DNA from: Sphingomonas jejuensis
GTDB taxonomy: Bacteria; Pseudomonadota; Alphaproteobacteria; Sphingomonadales; Sphingomonadaceae
DNA: 64,000 bases
Assembly (NCBI RefSeq): GCF_011927695.1
Contig: NZ_JAATJE010000001.1
Location: 1,054,001-1,118,000 of the forward strand
Reading direction: 5' to 3'
The position numbers and the translations under genes were made by a program. Shown here piece after piece: positions 1-9,327 of the stretch (within the stretch, counting starts at the first letter, position 1; each line of letters opens with the position of its first letter). The notes below the pieces were generated by a model, which was not told where the DNA came from, searched no databases, and saw only the letters and a list, made by a program, of their open reading frames with translations.

Positions 1-416
1 ACGCCGCGGGCGGCCGCGCGATGATGGAAGATGCCAAGGCCGCCGCCCCCTCCGGCACCAAGGTCGTCGCCGTGACCATGCTCACCAGCCTTGATGAGCA
101 GGACCTGCGCGCCGGCGGCATCGCCGGCAGCGCGCATGATCAGGTCGTCCGCCTGGCGGCGCTCGCCCGCGAGGCGGGGCTGGACGGCATCGTCTGTTCG
201 GGGGCGGAGGTCGCCGCCGCGAAGTCCGCCTGGCCCGACGGGCTGTTCGTCGTCCCCGGCGTTCGCCTGCCGAGCGGCGCCACCGGCGATCAGAAGCGGG
301 TGGTGACGCCGCGAAAGGCGCTGGACGACGGCGCGTCGATCCTGGTTGTCGGTCGCCCGATCACCGGCGCGGCCGATCCCGATCAGGCAGCGCGAGACAT
401 CGGCGCGACGCTCTAG
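1..416 (+). CDS. pyrF: Orotidine 5'-phosphate decarboxylase, C-terminal part (start lies before the window)
   Basis: This is the end of OMP decarboxylase, the last step of de novo UMP synthesis in the cytoplasm. The frame is open from base 3, so the start codon is outside the window. Visible blocks fit the second half of the TIM barrel: AAGGRAMME at the left edge, then VCSGAEV, VVPGVRLPSG followed by GDQKRVVTP, and VVGRPIT near the end, which together form the phosphate-binding side. The catalytic Asp-Lys tetrad lies upstream and cannot be checked. The gene ends 52 bases before trpF. A pyrF-trpFBA-accD-folC order is common in alphaproteobacteria, so cotranscription is likely. Confidence 0.93.
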   Translation, partial: AAGGRAMMEDAKAAAPSGTKVVAVTMLTSLDEQDLRAGGIAGSAHDQVVRLAALAREAGLDGIVCSGAEVAAAKSAWPDGLFVVPGVRLPSGATGDQKRVVTPRKALDDGASILVVGRPITGAADPDQAARDIGATL

Positions 417-468
417 GCGGGGAACGCCCCTGCTTCCCTCGGCCGCCGTCAATCCATATCTCACCCCC

Positions 469-1101
469 ATGCCTGCCACTGCAAAGATCTGCGGCCTGAC
501 CACCGCCGCCACGCTGGATGCCGCCGTTCGGGGCGGGGCGAGCCATGTCGGCTTCGTCTTCTTCGCCCCCTCGCCGCGCGACATCGCGCCGGATCTGGCC
601 GCCGCGCTCGCCCGCACGCTGCCGGATGCCGTCGCGGCCGTGGGGGTCTTCGTCGATCCGGACGACGATCTCCTCGCGCGCACCGCGCCGTTCCTGCGCG
701 CGGTCCAGCTCCACAAGACCGCGCCTGCCCGTGCCGCCGCCATCCGCGATCGCGTCCGGCGAGAGGTGTGGGCCGCCGTTCCCGTCCGCACGCGCGCCGA
801 TGTCGATGGGGCGGGCGCGTTCCGGGGCGCCGCCGACCGCATCCTTTATGATGCAAAGCCGCCGGAAGGCGCCGCGCTTCCCGGCGGGCTCGGGCTGCGG
901 TTCGACTGGCACCTGCTGGACGGCGTGCGCCATCCGCTTCCCTGGGCGCTGTCGGGCGGCCTCGACCCGGACAATGTGGCGGATGCGATCGGCGTCACCG
1001 GCGCGCGGCTGGTCGATGTGTCGTCCGGCGTCGAAACCGCGCCCGGCGTCAAGGATGTGGACAAGATCGGGCGCTTCCTCCAAGCGACGGGCCGATCATG
1101 A
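469..1101 (+). CDS. trpF: Phosphoribosylanthranilate isomerase
   Basis: TrpF performs the Amadori rearrangement of N-(5-phosphoribosyl)anthranilate to CdRP in tryptophan synthesis. The 210-residue protein has the family opening KICGLT, with the catalytic Cys at about residue 7, and LVDVSSGVE near the end, which carries the catalytic Asp and the phosphate loop. GGLDPDNV is also typical. The frame stays open upstream to 346, but the ATG at 469 places KICGLT at the normal distance from the N terminus. The stop overlaps the trpB start by four bases (ATGA), which implies translational coupling. Confidence 0.95.
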   Translation: MPATAKICGLTTAATLDAAVRGGASHVGFVFFAPSPRDIAPDLAAALARTLPDAVAAVGVFVDPDDDLLARTAPFLRAVQLHKTAPARAAAIRDRVRREVWAAVPVRTRADVDGAGAFRGAADRILYDAKPPEGAALPGGLGLRFDWHLLDGVRHPLPWALSGGLDPDNVADAIGVTGARLVDVSSGVETAPGVKDVDKIGRFLQATGRS

Positions 1102-2327
1102 CCATCGCCAACAGCCTTCGCAGCCAGCCTGACGCGCGCGGCCATTTCGGCATCTACGGCGGCCGCTACGTCGCCGAAACGCTGATGCCGCCGATCCTTG
1201 AGCTTGAGCGGGAATATGAGGCGGCAAAGGCCGATCCGGCCTTCCGTGCCGCGCTCGACGACCTGCTCGCCCATTATGTCGGCCGCCCCAGCCCCCTCTA
1301 CTATGCCGAGGGGCTGACGGAGCGGCTGCGCGGCAGTGCGGAGGCCGGCAAGGGCGCAAAGATCTACTTCAAGCGCGACGAGCTCAATCACACGGGCGCG
1401 CACAAGATCAACAACTGCGTCGGGCAGATCCTGCTCGCCCGCCGCATGGGCAAGACGCGCATCATTGCGGAAACGGGCGCGGGTCAGCACGGCGTCGCCA
1501 CCGCGACCGTCTGCGCGCGCTTCGGCCTGCCCTGCACCATCTACATGGGCGCGCGCGATGTTGAGCGGCAGAGCCCCAATGTCTTCCGCATGAAGCTGCT
1601 GGGGGCAGAGGTCGTCGCCGTCGAATCGGGCGCCCGGACGCTCAAGGACGCGATGAACGAGGCGCTGCGCGAATGGGTCGCGCATCCGGAGGACAGCTTC
1701 TACCTGATCGGCACCGCCGCCGGCCCGCATCCCTATCCGGCGATGGTGCGCGACTTCCAGTCGGTGATCGGTGAGGAAGCACGCGCCCAGATCCTGGAGC
1801 GTGAAGGCCGCCTGCCCGACCTGCTCGTCGCCGCAATCGGCGGCGGGTCGAACGCGATCGGCCTGTTCCACCCGTTCCTCGACGACATGGACGTGGCGAT
1901 GCTGGGCGTGGAGGCCGCGGGCGAGGGACTCGACGGCCGCCATGCCGCCAGCCTCGCGGGCGGTCGCCCCGGCATCCTCCACGGCAACAACACCTATCTG
2001 CTGCAGGACGAGGACGGGCAGATCACGGAGGCGCACTCGATCTCCGCCGGCCTCGACTATCCCGGCATCGGTCCGGAACATGGTTGGCTGAAGGACATCG
2101 GCCGCGTCGAATATACCGCCGTGACCGATGCCGAGGCGCTCGACGCCTTTCAGCTGCTCTGCCGCAGCGAGGGCATCATCCCCGCGCTCGAACCCGCCCA
2201 CGCGATCGCCGCCGTCGTGGCGCGCGCCCGCACGATGGACCGCGACCGGATCATCATCGCCAACCTGTGCGGCCGGGGCGACAAGGATATCTTCACCGTC
2301 GCCTCCGCGCTCGGCGTGGCGATATGA
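1098..2327 (+). CDS. trpB: Tryptophan synthase beta chain
   Basis: TrpB condenses indole with serine to make tryptophan, using pyridoxal phosphate, and works with TrpA in an alpha2beta2 complex. The 409-residue length is usual for the family. Clear marks are [14 protein letters not shown] at the start, [14 protein letters not shown] with the PLP lysine, [13 protein letters not shown], and IGGGSNAIG, which binds the cofactor phosphate. It overlaps trpF by four bases at its start and trpA by four bases at its end, so the three genes form one coupled unit. Confidence 0.97.
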   Translation: MTIANSLRSQPDARGHFGIYGGRYVAETLMPPILELEREYEAAKADPAFRAALDDLLAHYVGRPSPLYYAEGLTERLRGSAEAGKGAKIYFKRDELNHTGAHKINNCVGQILLARRMGKTRIIAETGAGQHGVATATVCARFGLPCTIYMGARDVERQSPNVFRMKLLGAEVVAVESGARTLKDAMNEALREWVAHPEDSFYLIGTAAGPHPYPAMVRDFQSVIGEEARAQILEREGRLPDLLVAAIGGGSNAIGLFHPFLDDMDVAMLGVEAAGEGLDGRHAASLAGGRPGILHGNNTYLLQDEDGQITEAHSISAGLDYPGIGPEHGWLKDIGRVEYTAVTDAEALDAFQLLCRSEGIIPALEPAHAIAAVVARARTMDRDRIIIANLCGRGDKDIFTVASALGVAI

Positions 2328-3154
2328 GCACGGCGGCTCCGGACGCCGACGGCCGCATCGCCGCCGCCTTTGCCGGCGCGGCGCAAGACGGTCGCGCGGC
2401 GCTCGTCACCTTCGTGACGGCGGGTGACGGTCCGACGCCCTCGATCCTGGACGCGCTGGTCGACGGCGGCGCGGACGTGATCGAACTCGGCATGCCCTTC
2501 ACCGATCCGATGGCGGACGGCGCCGCGATCCAGGCGGCGAACATCCGCGCGCTGGATGCGGGCACGCGCACCGCCGACATTCTCGATGTCGTCCGTGGCT
2601 TTCGCGATCGCCATCCGGACGTGCCGCTGGTGCTGATGGGCTATGCCAACACCATGCTCGCCCGCGGCGCCGACTGGTTCGCGCGCGAAGCCGCGGCCGC
2701 CGGGGCCGACGGTGTCATCTGCGTCGATCTTCCGCCGGAAGAGCAGCAGGACCTTGCCCCTGCGCTGCGGGGCGCCGGGCTCCACCTCGTCCGCCTGGTC
2801 GCGCCGACCACCGGGGACGCGCGGCTGGCGCAGGTGGTCGGCACGGCGTCGGGCTTCGTTTATGCCGTGGCGGTGGCTGGCATCACCGGCACGCAGCAGG
2901 CAACGGCGGAGGCGATCGGCGCTGCCGCCACGCGCATCCGCGCCGCCACCGACCTGCCGGTCGCCGTTGGCTTCGGCATCCGCACGCCCGACGATGCCGC
3001 CCGCGTGGCCCGCGTGGCGGACGGGGTGGTGGTGGGATCGGCCATCGTCGACATCGTCGCCAAGCATGGCGCGCTCAGCCCCTCGCCGGTCCGCGCCTTT
3101 GTTCAATCGCTGCGCACGGGCATCGACACGGCCCGGCAGGAGACTTCCGCATGA
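2324..3154 (+). CDS. trpA: Tryptophan synthase alpha chain
   Basis: TrpA cleaves indole-3-glycerol phosphate to indole and glyceraldehyde 3-phosphate and channels indole to TrpB. The 276-residue protein shows the catalytic Glu in ELGMPFTDP and the catalytic Asp a few residues on in MADGAAIQ. It also has the phosphate loop [11 protein letters not shown] and the GSAIV segment near the end. The frame is open upstream to 2084, but the ATG at 2324 overlaps the trpB stop by four bases and gives the normal N terminus. The end overlaps accD by four bases. Confidence 0.96.
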   Translation: MSTAAPDADGRIAAAFAGAAQDGRAALVTFVTAGDGPTPSILDALVDGGADVIELGMPFTDPMADGAAIQAANIRALDAGTRTADILDVVRGFRDRHPDVPLVLMGYANTMLARGADWFAREAAAAGADGVICVDLPPEEQQDLAPALRGAGLHLVRLVAPTTGDARLAQVVGTASGFVYAVAVAGITGTQQATAEAIGAAATRIRAATDLPVAVGFGIRTPDDAARVARVADGVVVGSAIVDIVAKHGALSPSPVRAFVQSLRTGIDTARQETSA

Positions 3155-4002
3155 GCTGGCTCACCCGCGTCCGCGAGGCCATTCCCTTCATCAAGAAGCG
3201 CGAAACGCCCGACAATCTCTGGCACAAGTGCAAGAATTGCGGCGAGATGATCTTCTCCAAGGAGCATGAGGAGAACCTGTTCGTCTGCCCGAAGTGCGAT
3301 CACCATGACCGCATCGGCCCGGCGCAGCGTTTCCGCCAGATCTTCGACGATGGCCGCTTCACGGTCCTGCCCGCACCGCGCGTGGCGGAGGATCCGCTGA
3401 AGTTTCGCGACAGCAAGAAATATCCCGATCGCCTGAAGGCCGCCCGCGCCTCCACGGGCGAAAAGGACGCGCTGCAGAACGCGCGCGGCCTGATCGGCGG
3501 CCAGCCGGCGATCGTCGGCGTCCAGGACTTCGCCTTCATGGGCGGCTCCATGGGCCTCGCCGTCGGTGCCGCCTTCGTCGCGGGCGCGGACGCCGCCATT
3601 GCTGAGAAGCGCCCCTACATCATCTTCACCGCCGCCGGCGGTGCGCGCATGCAGGAAGGCATCCTGTCGCTCATGCAGATGCCCCGCACCACCGTCGCGA
3701 TCCAGCGCCTCAAGGAGGCCGGGCTGCCCTACATCGTCGTCATGACCGATCCGACGACCGGCGGCGTGACGGCCAGCTATGCGATGCTCGGCGACATCCA
3801 GATCGCGGAGCCCGGCGCCCTGATCGGCTTTGCCGGGCAGCGGGTCATCGAGAGCACGATCCGTGAACGCCTGCCCGACGGCTTCCAGCGTGCCGAATAT
3901 CTGCTCGATCACGGCATGCTCGACATGGTCGTGCACCGCCGCGACCTGAAGGCGACGCTGGCCCGCCTCGCCGACTTCCTGGCCCCGGCCGAGGCCGCCT
4001 GA
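3151..4002 (+). CDS. accD: Acetyl-CoA carboxylase carboxyltransferase, beta subunit
   Basis: AccD is one half of the carboxyltransferase that moves CO2 from biotin to acetyl-CoA, giving malonyl-CoA for fatty acid synthesis. The 283-residue protein begins with a four-cysteine zinc ribbon (KCKNCGE, then VCPKCDHH, residues about 30-50). The crotonase-like core follows, with [31 protein letters not shown] and GFAGQRVIE. It overlaps trpA by four bases and is 12 bases from folC. The combination trpA-accD-folC is conserved in many proteobacteria. Confidence 0.97.
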   Translation: MSWLTRVREAIPFIKKRETPDNLWHKCKNCGEMIFSKEHEENLFVCPKCDHHDRIGPAQRFRQIFDDGRFTVLPAPRVAEDPLKFRDSKKYPDRLKAARASTGEKDALQNARGLIGGQPAIVGVQDFAFMGGSMGLAVGAAFVAGADAAIAEKRPYIIFTAAGGARMQEGILSLMQMPRTTVAIQRLKEAGLPYIVVMTDPTTGGVTASYAMLGDIQIAEPGALIGFAGQRVIESTIRERLPDGFQRAEYLLDHGMLDMVVHRRDLKATLARLADFLAPAEAA

Positions 4003-4014
4003 TCGGATCACCCG

Positions 4015-5304
4015 ATGGCTGATGGTGCGGTCTCCAGCGATCCGCGGGTTCAGCGCCAGCTCGACCGGCTGCAATGGCTGTCGCCCGCCGGCGACCGCCT
4101 GGGGCTGCAGCGGATCGACGCGCTGCTCGACAGGCTGGGGCGGCCGCAGGATCGCCTGCCCCCCGTGCTTCATGTCGCCGGCACCAACGGCAAGGGGTCG
4201 ACCTGCGCCGTGCTCCGCGCCGCGGTCGAGGCCGGCGGCGGGACCGCCCATGTCTTCACCTCGCCCCATCTCGTCCGCTTCAACGAGCGGATCCGCATCG
4301 CCGGCCGCCTGATCGAGGACGACGACCTCGCCGACGCGCTCGAAGCGGTGCTCGACGTCGGTGCCGATCTCCAGCCCAGTTTCTTCGAGGTCGCGACCGT
4401 CGTCGCCATCCGCGCCTTTGCGGCGACGCCCGCCACCGCCACCATTCTGGAGGTCGGGCTCGGCGGGCGCCTGGACGCGACCAACATCGTGGCGACCCCG
4501 GCCGCGACGGGCATCGCGGCGCTCGGTCTCGACCATCAATCCTTCCTTGGCGACACGCTGGCGGCGATCGCGGGCGAAAAGGCGGGGATCGCCAAGCGCG
4601 GGGTTCCCCTGGTCACGCTCGCTCACCCGATTGAGGCGGCGGCGGTGGTGGAGCGGGTCGCTCAGGATCGCGGCGCCGTGCTGCTCTGTCAGGGGCGGGA
4701 CTGGACGATCGAGCGGACCGGCGACGCGCTCCGCTACAGCGACGGGCACGGCACGCTCGCCATCGATCCGCCCGCGCTCGCCGGGCAGCATCAGGTCGAC
4801 AATGCCGGCCTCGCCATCGCCATGCTCCGGCACCAGACGGCGGTTCCGGTTTGGGACACAGCGCTCCGCCGCGCCCCGGCGCAAGCCCGGTGGCCTGCGC
4901 GGCTGCAGCATGTCGCGTCCGGCCCGCTGGTGGACATGCTCGGCCGCCCCTTTTGGATCGACGGCGGCCACAATCCGTCGGCGGCCGCGGCGCTGGCGGA
5001 TCAGTTCGGCGGATCGCGCCTCCACATCATCCTCGGCATGCTGGAGACAAAGGACCTGGCCGGCTTCCTGGCGATGCTTGCTCCGCTTCGCCCAACGGTC
5101 GCCGCCGTGCCGATCCCGCGCGCGGACCACCACTCGCCCGCGCTGATCCGCGACTTGGCGAGCGGCATCGGCCTGGACGCGCAGGCACATTCGTCTCTCG
5201 CCGAGGCGCTTCGCGCCGCCCCCGCCGACCGGACGGTGCTTGTCGCGGGCTCGCTCCACCTCGCCGGCGCGGCGCTCGCGGAGAACGGCTCACCGCCCGT
5301 CTGA
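4015..5304 (+). CDS. folC: Bifunctional dihydrofolate synthase / folylpolyglutamate synthase
   Basis: FolC joins glutamate to dihydropteroate and then lengthens the glutamate tail of folates, in the cytoplasm, using ATP. It is a Mur-ligase relative. The 429-residue protein has the P-loop HVAGTNGKGST at about residue 53, FTSPHLVRFNERI, the metal-binding block EVGLGGRLDATN, LGLDHQSFLGDT, and IDGGHNPSAA in the C-terminal domain. It follows accD by 12 bases and is the last gene of the trp-accD unit. The next gene has its own upstream control region. Confidence 0.95.
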   Translation: MADGAVSSDPRVQRQLDRLQWLSPAGDRLGLQRIDALLDRLGRPQDRLPPVLHVAGTNGKGSTCAVLRAAVEAGGGTAHVFTSPHLVRFNERIRIAGRLIEDDDLADALEAVLDVGADLQPSFFEVATVVAIRAFAATPATATILEVGLGGRLDATNIVATPAATGIAALGLDHQSFLGDTLAAIAGEKAGIAKRGVPLVTLAHPIEAAAVVERVAQDRGAVLLCQGRDWTIERTGDALRYSDGHGTLAIDPPALAGQHQVDNAGLAIAMLRHQTAVPVWDTALRRAPAQARWPARLQHVASGPLVDMLGRPFWIDGGHNPSAAAALADQFGGSRLHIILGMLETKDLAGFLAMLAPLRPTVAAVPIPRADHHSPALIRDLASGIGLDAQAHSSLAEALRAAPADRTVLVAGSLHLAGAALAENGSPPV

Positions 5305-5319
5305 CCCTCGCTCCAAATT

Positions 5320-5338
5320 GCGATTGACTATCAATAGC
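5320..5338 (+). promoter_or_regulatory. 19-bp inverted repeat resembling a Fur box
   Basis: Bases 5320-5327 (GCGATTGA) and 5331-5338 (TCAATAGC) are inverted copies with one mismatch, separated by CTA. Aligned by eye to the classical 19-bp Fur consensus, 12 of 19 positions agree. The repeat contains a TTGACT that could serve as a -35 element for the gene starting at 5376. Iron control is an inference; any palindrome-binding repressor would fit. Confidence 0.4.
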
Positions 5339-5375
5339 GGCTTTGCTCTTCGTCGGATCTGCGATGGAGAGAGCG

Positions 5376-5816
5376 ATGAGCGTGTCAACTTGGATGCCAA
5401 CCGCGATGCTGCCCAGCACCGCCCCCGTCGACGACGCCGGCCGGCTGCTCTTGCTCGCGGTGCGGCGGATGGCGGTCGGCGGCCTCGACGACGCGCATGC
5501 CGCCGCCGCCATGCTCGGCTTCTTCGGGCGCAGCTATCGCCGGCCGCTGGTGCTGCTCCGCGCGCTGATGGCCGAACTGGCCCGCTCGGCGACCGCGCCG
5601 ATCACGGTCGCACCGCCCTGCTGCCCGCGCATGACCGCGGCCGAAGGCCTGATCGTCGCGGCTGTCGCGGAGGCCGGCACCCACCCGCAGGGCGCGATCG
5701 ACTCGCTCGCGCTGGTGCTCGGCACGCGAAGCTGCGTGGGTGCGTTCGGCAGCGCGCAGGCGCTCGGCCAGGCTTTCTCAGACCTTGGCCGACCGCTGGC
5801 GTTCAACGCGGCCTGA
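5376..5816 (+). CDS. Conserved sphingomonad protein of unknown function (DUF6628-like)
   Basis: I do not know the function of this 146-residue protein. It resembles a family I recall from sphingomonads as DUF6628; that name is from memory and was not checked. Visible features are an alanine-rich helical N-terminal half (RLLLLAVRRMAVGGLDDAHAAAAMLG), a FGRSYRRPLVLLRALMAEL segment, the cysteine pair APPCCPRMT at about residues 82-87, and another Cys in GTRSCVGAFGSAQA. The paired cysteines could bind a metal. The frame is open from 5343, but the ATG at 5376 is preceded by GGAGAG. A Fur-like inverted repeat lies 37 bases upstream, so iron or metal handling is possible. The 3' end overlaps the opposing transporter gene by 14 bases. 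Confidence 0.75.
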   Translation: MSVSTWMPTAMLPSTAPVDDAGRLLLLAVRRMAVGGLDDAHAAAAMLGFFGRSYRRPLVLLRALMAELARSATAPITVAPPCCPRMTAAEGLIVAAVAEAGTHPQGAIDSLALVLGTRSCVGAFGSAQALGQAFSDLGRPLAFNAA

Positions 5817-7182
5817 TCGCGGTGGCGGCGGCCGCCGCCTCGCCGTCCAAGGGCGCGGCTTCGGTCTCGACCGCGTCGACCTGGCGCGCCGTCTCCACCA
5901 CGAAGCCGCGCCGCCACAGCACCAGCAGCAGGACAAGACCCGGCACCGCCACCAGCGTCGTCAGGAGGTAGAAGCCCGGCCAGCCGAGCGCTTCGGCCGC
6001 ATAGCCCGACGGGGTCGAGATCCAGGTCCGGCCGACCGCCGCAAAGGACGACAGCAGCGCGAACTGCGTCGCCGTGTAGGCGAGGTTCGACAGCCCCGAC
6101 AGGTAGGTCACGAACACGGTCAGGCCGATGCCGCTCGTCAGGTTCTCGACCCCCACGGCAAGGCCGAGACCAAGCGGCGAATGCCCGCTGAGCGCCAGCA
6201 GTGCGAAGCCAAGGTTGCTGGCCATCATCAGCACGCCGGACACCAGCAGCGCACGCCCCATCCCCAGCCATGCAAGGAACGGCGCGCCCAGCGCTGTTCC
6301 CGCGATCAGCGCCCAGAAACCGACGAACTTGTTGGCGTTGATATATTCGATGTCGCTGAAGCCAAGCTCGACGATCATCGGGTTCAGCATCAGCTGCCCC
6401 ATCGCGTCGCCCAGCTTGTAGATCAGCACGAACAGGAGGATCAGCACCGCGCCCCGCCGCCGGAAGAACTCGGCGAACGGACTGACCACCGTGTCCTGCA
6501 GCCAGCGGCCCGCCGAGGAAACCTCCCGCGCGACGAACCGCCCCGGCCCAGCCAGCAGCGCGGCCACCGCCGCGGGCAGCACCAGAAAGCTTGTCAGGCC
6601 GTAAGCCACCGCCCACCCGACGCTGGCGCCCTCCGCCGAGGCCAGCCAGATCGTGCCGGCCCCCGCCAGCAGGTTGCCCGTCCGGTAGCCGAACTGGTTC
6701 ATCGCCGTGCCGTGCGGAAGCTCGGCATCGCTCAGCAGCTCGATGCGATAGGCGTCGATCACGATGTCCTGCGTCGCCGACAGGAACGCGACCACGATCG
6801 CCCACAGCGCAAACGCGGCAAGCCCCTGTTCGGGGGCGCTGGCGCCCAGCTGCCACAGCGCGCCCACCAGGAGCGCCTGCACGACGAACAGCCACGCGCG
6901 ACGCTGCCCGACCAGTCGAGTCAGGACGGGAATGGGCACGCGGTCCACCAGCGGCGCCCACAGGAACTTCAACGTGTAGGGTGTCGTCAGGCCGATGGTG
7001 AAGCCGATGGTCGTCTTGTCGATCCCGACGCGCGACAGCCAGAAGGTCATGGTGGCCAGCAACAGCGTCAGCGGGAATCCGCTGGAGATGCCGAGCGCAA
7101 AGGCGGCAAGTGGACGGGGCCGAAGATAGAGCTGGAGGGCCTGCGCGAAGGACGGCCGGGCGGCCACGGCATGATCGGTCAT
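5803..7182 (-). CDS. AmpG-type major facilitator permease
   Basis: This 459-residue inner-membrane protein has about 12 hydrophobic segments and reads as a member of the AmpG/PAT branch of the major facilitator superfamily. Members import muropeptides from peptidoglycan recycling. The marks are an early GISSGFPLTLLLATMTFWLS, FLWAPLVDRVPIPVL in the first cytoplasmic loop, and DIVIDAYRIEL, a conserved AmpG-like motif. No beta-lactamase regulator or amidase gene is nearby, so the exact substrate is uncertain. It converges with and overlaps the gene at 5376-5816. A receiver protein lies upstream on the same strand, 42 bases away. Confidence 0.88.
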   Translation of the reverse strand: MTDHAVAARPSFAQALQLYLRPRPLAAFALGISSGFPLTLLLATMTFWLSRVGIDKTTIGFTIGLTTPYTLKFLWAPLVDRVPIPVLTRLVGQRRAWLFVVQALLVGALWQLGASAPEQGLAAFALWAIVVAFLSATQDIVIDAYRIELLSDAELPHGTAMNQFGYRTGNLLAGAGTIWLASAEGASVGWAVAYGLTSFLVLPAAVAALLAGPGRFVAREVSSAGRWLQDTVVSPFAEFFRRRGAVLILLFVLIYKLGDAMGQLMLNPMIVELGFSDIEYINANKFVGFWALIAGTALGAPFLAWLGMGRALLVSGVLMMASNLGFALLALSGHSPLGLGLAVGVENLTSGIGLTVFVTYLSGLSNLAYTATQFALLSSFAAVGRTWISTPSGYAAEALGWPGFYLLTTLVAVPGLVLLLVLWRRGFVVETARQVDAVETEAAPLDGEAAAAATAIRPR

Positions 7183-7224
7183 TTCGGGACCATAGCGCGG
7201 CGTCGCCGCCCCGCCAGCCCCGCC

Positions 7225-7659
7225 TTACGATGCGGCCTGCGTGAACAGCCGGAACCCGTCCGGCACCTTCTTCGGGGTCCGCCCGGACACGACGTCGTCG
7301 ATCGCCTGGATCGCGGCGATCAGCGTTCGCGGCTGATAGGGTTTGCCGAGATAGCCGATCGCGTGCCGTTCGGCATCGGCCGGGCAATGCCCGGTCACGA
7401 ACATCACCGCGATCCCGGCCGCATGCGCCGCCGCGGCGACATCCAGGCCGCTGCCGTCACGCAGCTCGATATCCGCAAGCACAAGGTGGATGGCGTCGCC
7501 GCGCGCGATCGTCTCCAGCGCCACGGCCGCCCGGTCGGTCGTTTCCACCACCTCATATCCGGCATCCGACAGGTAATGTTCGTTGTCGAACGCCACCAGC
7601 GGCTCGTCCTCCACCACCAGGATGCGCTCGATGCTCCGCTTTCGCCGTCCGAAGATCAT
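7225..7659 (-). CDS. Single-domain response regulator (receiver only)
   Basis: This 144-residue protein is essentially one CheY-like receiver domain with no output domain. Key residues are visible: the acidic pair in ILVVEDEP, the phospho-acceptor Asp in LVLADIELRDG, Thr in VMFVTGH, and Lys in YLGKPYQP. Such receivers pass phosphoryl groups or bind partners rather than DNA. The frame is open to 7719, but the ATG at 7659 (MIFGRRKRS) has AGGGA upstream and gives a compact protein. No histidine kinase lies in the window. It is divergent from the pseudouridine synthase gene. Confidence 0.88.
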   Translation of the reverse strand: MIFGRRKRSIERILVVEDEPLVAFDNEHYLSDAGYEVVETTDRAAVALETIARGDAIHLVLADIELRDGSGLDVAAAAHAAGIAVMFVTGHCPADAERHAIGYLGKPYQPRTLIAAIQAIDDVVSGRTPKKVPDGFRLFTQAAS

Positions 7660-7776
7660 TGCCGCACCGTCCCTGTTACGCCATGCACGCGGACGAACAG
7701 CGCCGCGCAGGTGCTTCATAACGCATCCGGTCGATCAACGCTGCATCGCTTCCGGAACGATCGGGAAAGCCTCGCC

Positions 7777-8610
7777 GTGCCGCAACGTCCCACTCCCGCA
7801 CCCCGTCCTGCAAAGCCGGCGGGGGAGGACGCGCGCGCGGGCGATCGCATCGCAAAGCTGCTGGCCCGCGCCGGCGTCGCGTCCCGGCGGGAGGTCGAAC
7901 GCCTGATCGAGGCCGGCCGCATCGCCATCGATGGCACGCCCGTCACGACGCCCAACACCGTGCTCCGCTCGCTTGACGGCGTCACCGTGGACGGGCAATC
8001 GGTGAAGGCGCCCGCGCCGGCGCGCCTGTTCCGCTATCACAAGCCAGCGGGGCTGCTGACCGCGGAACGCGACCCGAAGGGTCGGCCGACCATCTACGAT
8101 CGCCTGCCAAAGGGCCTGCCGCGGGTGGTGCCGGTGGGACGGCTCGACCTCAACACGGAAGGGCTGCTGCTTCTCACCACGGACGGCGCGCTGAAGCGAC
8201 AGCTGGAACTGCCGTCCACCGGCGTGCCCCGCGCCTACCGGGCGCGCGCCTACGGCACCGTTACGCAGGCCCAGCTCGAGGATCTGATCGAGGGGGTTGA
8301 GATCGACGGTGTCCGCTACGGCTCGATCGACGCGAACATCGAACGGCGGACCGGCGCGAACGTATGGATCGAGGTGCGTCTGACGGAGGGCAAGAACCGC
8401 GAGGTCCGCCGCGTGCTCGAACATCTCGGCCTCAAGGTGTCGCGCCTGATCCGCACGGCCTACGGCCCGTTCGGCGTCGAGGGGCTTGAGCCCGGTGACG
8501 TCGACGAGGTCCGGCAGCATGATCTGGTCGCGTTCCGCAAGACGCTGAAGCCTGCGCCCGATCCGCGGCCGCGCCCGGCCGGCACCCCGCCTCCCCCGAA
8601 GAAGCACTGA
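7777..8610 (+). CDS. RsuA/RluB/RluE-family pseudouridine synthase (RluB-like)
   Basis: This enzyme converts a specific uridine in rRNA to pseudouridine; the length and layout are closest to RluB, which acts on 23S rRNA. The 277-residue protein has an S4 RNA-binding domain first (RIAKLLARAGVASRREVERL, about residues 25-85). The catalytic domain follows, with FRYHKPAGLLTAERD and the catalytic Asp in VGRLDLNTEGLLLLT. A low-complexity Pro/Arg/Lys tail ends it. The open frame runs far upstream, antisense to other genes, and is not coding there. The GTG at 7777 is preceded by GGGAAAG. Confidence 0.9.
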   Translation: MPQRPTPAPRPAKPAGEDARAGDRIAKLLARAGVASRREVERLIEAGRIAIDGTPVTTPNTVLRSLDGVTVDGQSVKAPAPARLFRYHKPAGLLTAERDPKGRPTIYDRLPKGLPRVVPVGRLDLNTEGLLLLTTDGALKRQLELPSTGVPRAYRARAYGTVTQAQLEDLIEGVEIDGVRYGSIDANIERRTGANVWIEVRLTEGKNREVRRVLEHLGLKVSRLIRTAYGPFGVEGLEPGDVDEVRQHDLVAFRKTLKPAPDPRPRPAGTPPPPKKH

Positions 8611-8744
8611 TCCGCTCCGATCCGGACGAAATCGCACGGCGCCGGTCCGGAACGCGTTCAAGTTTAACCACTTGTTGGCGGGACGCCTCGCATGACCGGT
8701 TGCACGCCCGGGCTCGGCCGTCGGCGCAGCAAGGTGGCGTCAAC

Positions 8745-9263
8745 GTGACCACAGCCCTTCAGATGCGGATCTCCCCGCGTGAACAGCGCCAGCCGGTGCT
8801 GCTGCCGTGCCACATGCGCGACGGCGCCACGTCGATCCCGGCGTGCATCCACAACATCTCGTCACGCGGCGTCCTGGTTGGCGCGGACGACGCCCCCGCC
8901 GCGGGCACCTATGTCGACATCCGGCGCGGCCGGCATGTCATCATCGGGCGCGTCGTCTGGCGAAAGGGTCGGGTGTTCGGCGTTCGGACGCAGGACCGGC
9001 TGGACATCGCGGCTCTGACCGCGCCCGACGCGCCCGGGTGCGCGCGCACGGCGGGACGCCGCTCCGCGTCCGCGACCGAGCGTCTGGCCGCCGAAGGGCG
9101 GCTCGCCCGGCAGATCGAACAAAGCCGCAGGCTGGCGACCGGGCTGCAGTTCTTCGTGCTGTCGCTGGTTGCGGTCGGCGCGGGACTGTTCGTGGCCTTT
9201 TCGGTCTACGGCATGCTGGCCGCGCCGGCCGATGCCATCGAGAACGCCCTGCAGGCCGGCTGA
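8745..9263 (+). CDS. PilZ-domain protein with a C-terminal membrane helix
   Basis: PilZ domains usually bind cyclic di-GMP. The 172-residue protein has the early basic stretch SPREQRQPVLLPC, then the NISSRGVLVGADD block that matches the PilZ D/NxSxxG signature, and VVWRKGRVFGVRTQ. A linker leads to one hydrophobic helix near the C terminus (LQFFVLSLVAVGAGLFVAFS), so it is probably anchored in the inner membrane. The RxxxR motif is reduced to PREQRQ, so ligand binding is not certain. The GTG at 8745 has AAGGTGG just upstream, favouring it over the TTG at 8700 and the ATG at 8763. Confidence 0.8.
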   Translation: MTTALQMRISPREQRQPVLLPCHMRDGATSIPACIHNISSRGVLVGADDAPAAGTYVDIRRGRHVIIGRVVWRKGRVFGVRTQDRLDIAALTAPDAPGCARTAGRRSASATERLAAEGRLARQIEQSRRLATGLQFFVLSLVAVGAGLFVAFSVYGMLAAPADAIENALQAG

Positions 9264-9327
9264 CCCAGGCACTGGACAAGGGGGTCCGCGCTCGCGAGAA
9301 CGCGGCTCCAACCAGGATCGACCCACC

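Noticed and set aside
846-2201. 451-codon minus-strand open frame
   Set aside because: Antisense to trpF and trpB; no recognisable protein motif.
3103-5259. 718-codon minus-strand open frame
   Set aside because: Antisense to accD and folC, which have clear motifs. Long open antisense frames are expected at this G+C content.
5740-8610. 956-codon open frame on the plus strand
   Set aside because: Only the 3' part (from 7777) is coding, for the pseudouridine synthase. The upstream part is antisense to the AmpG-type and receiver genes and has a shadow composition rich in Arg, Gln and Pro.
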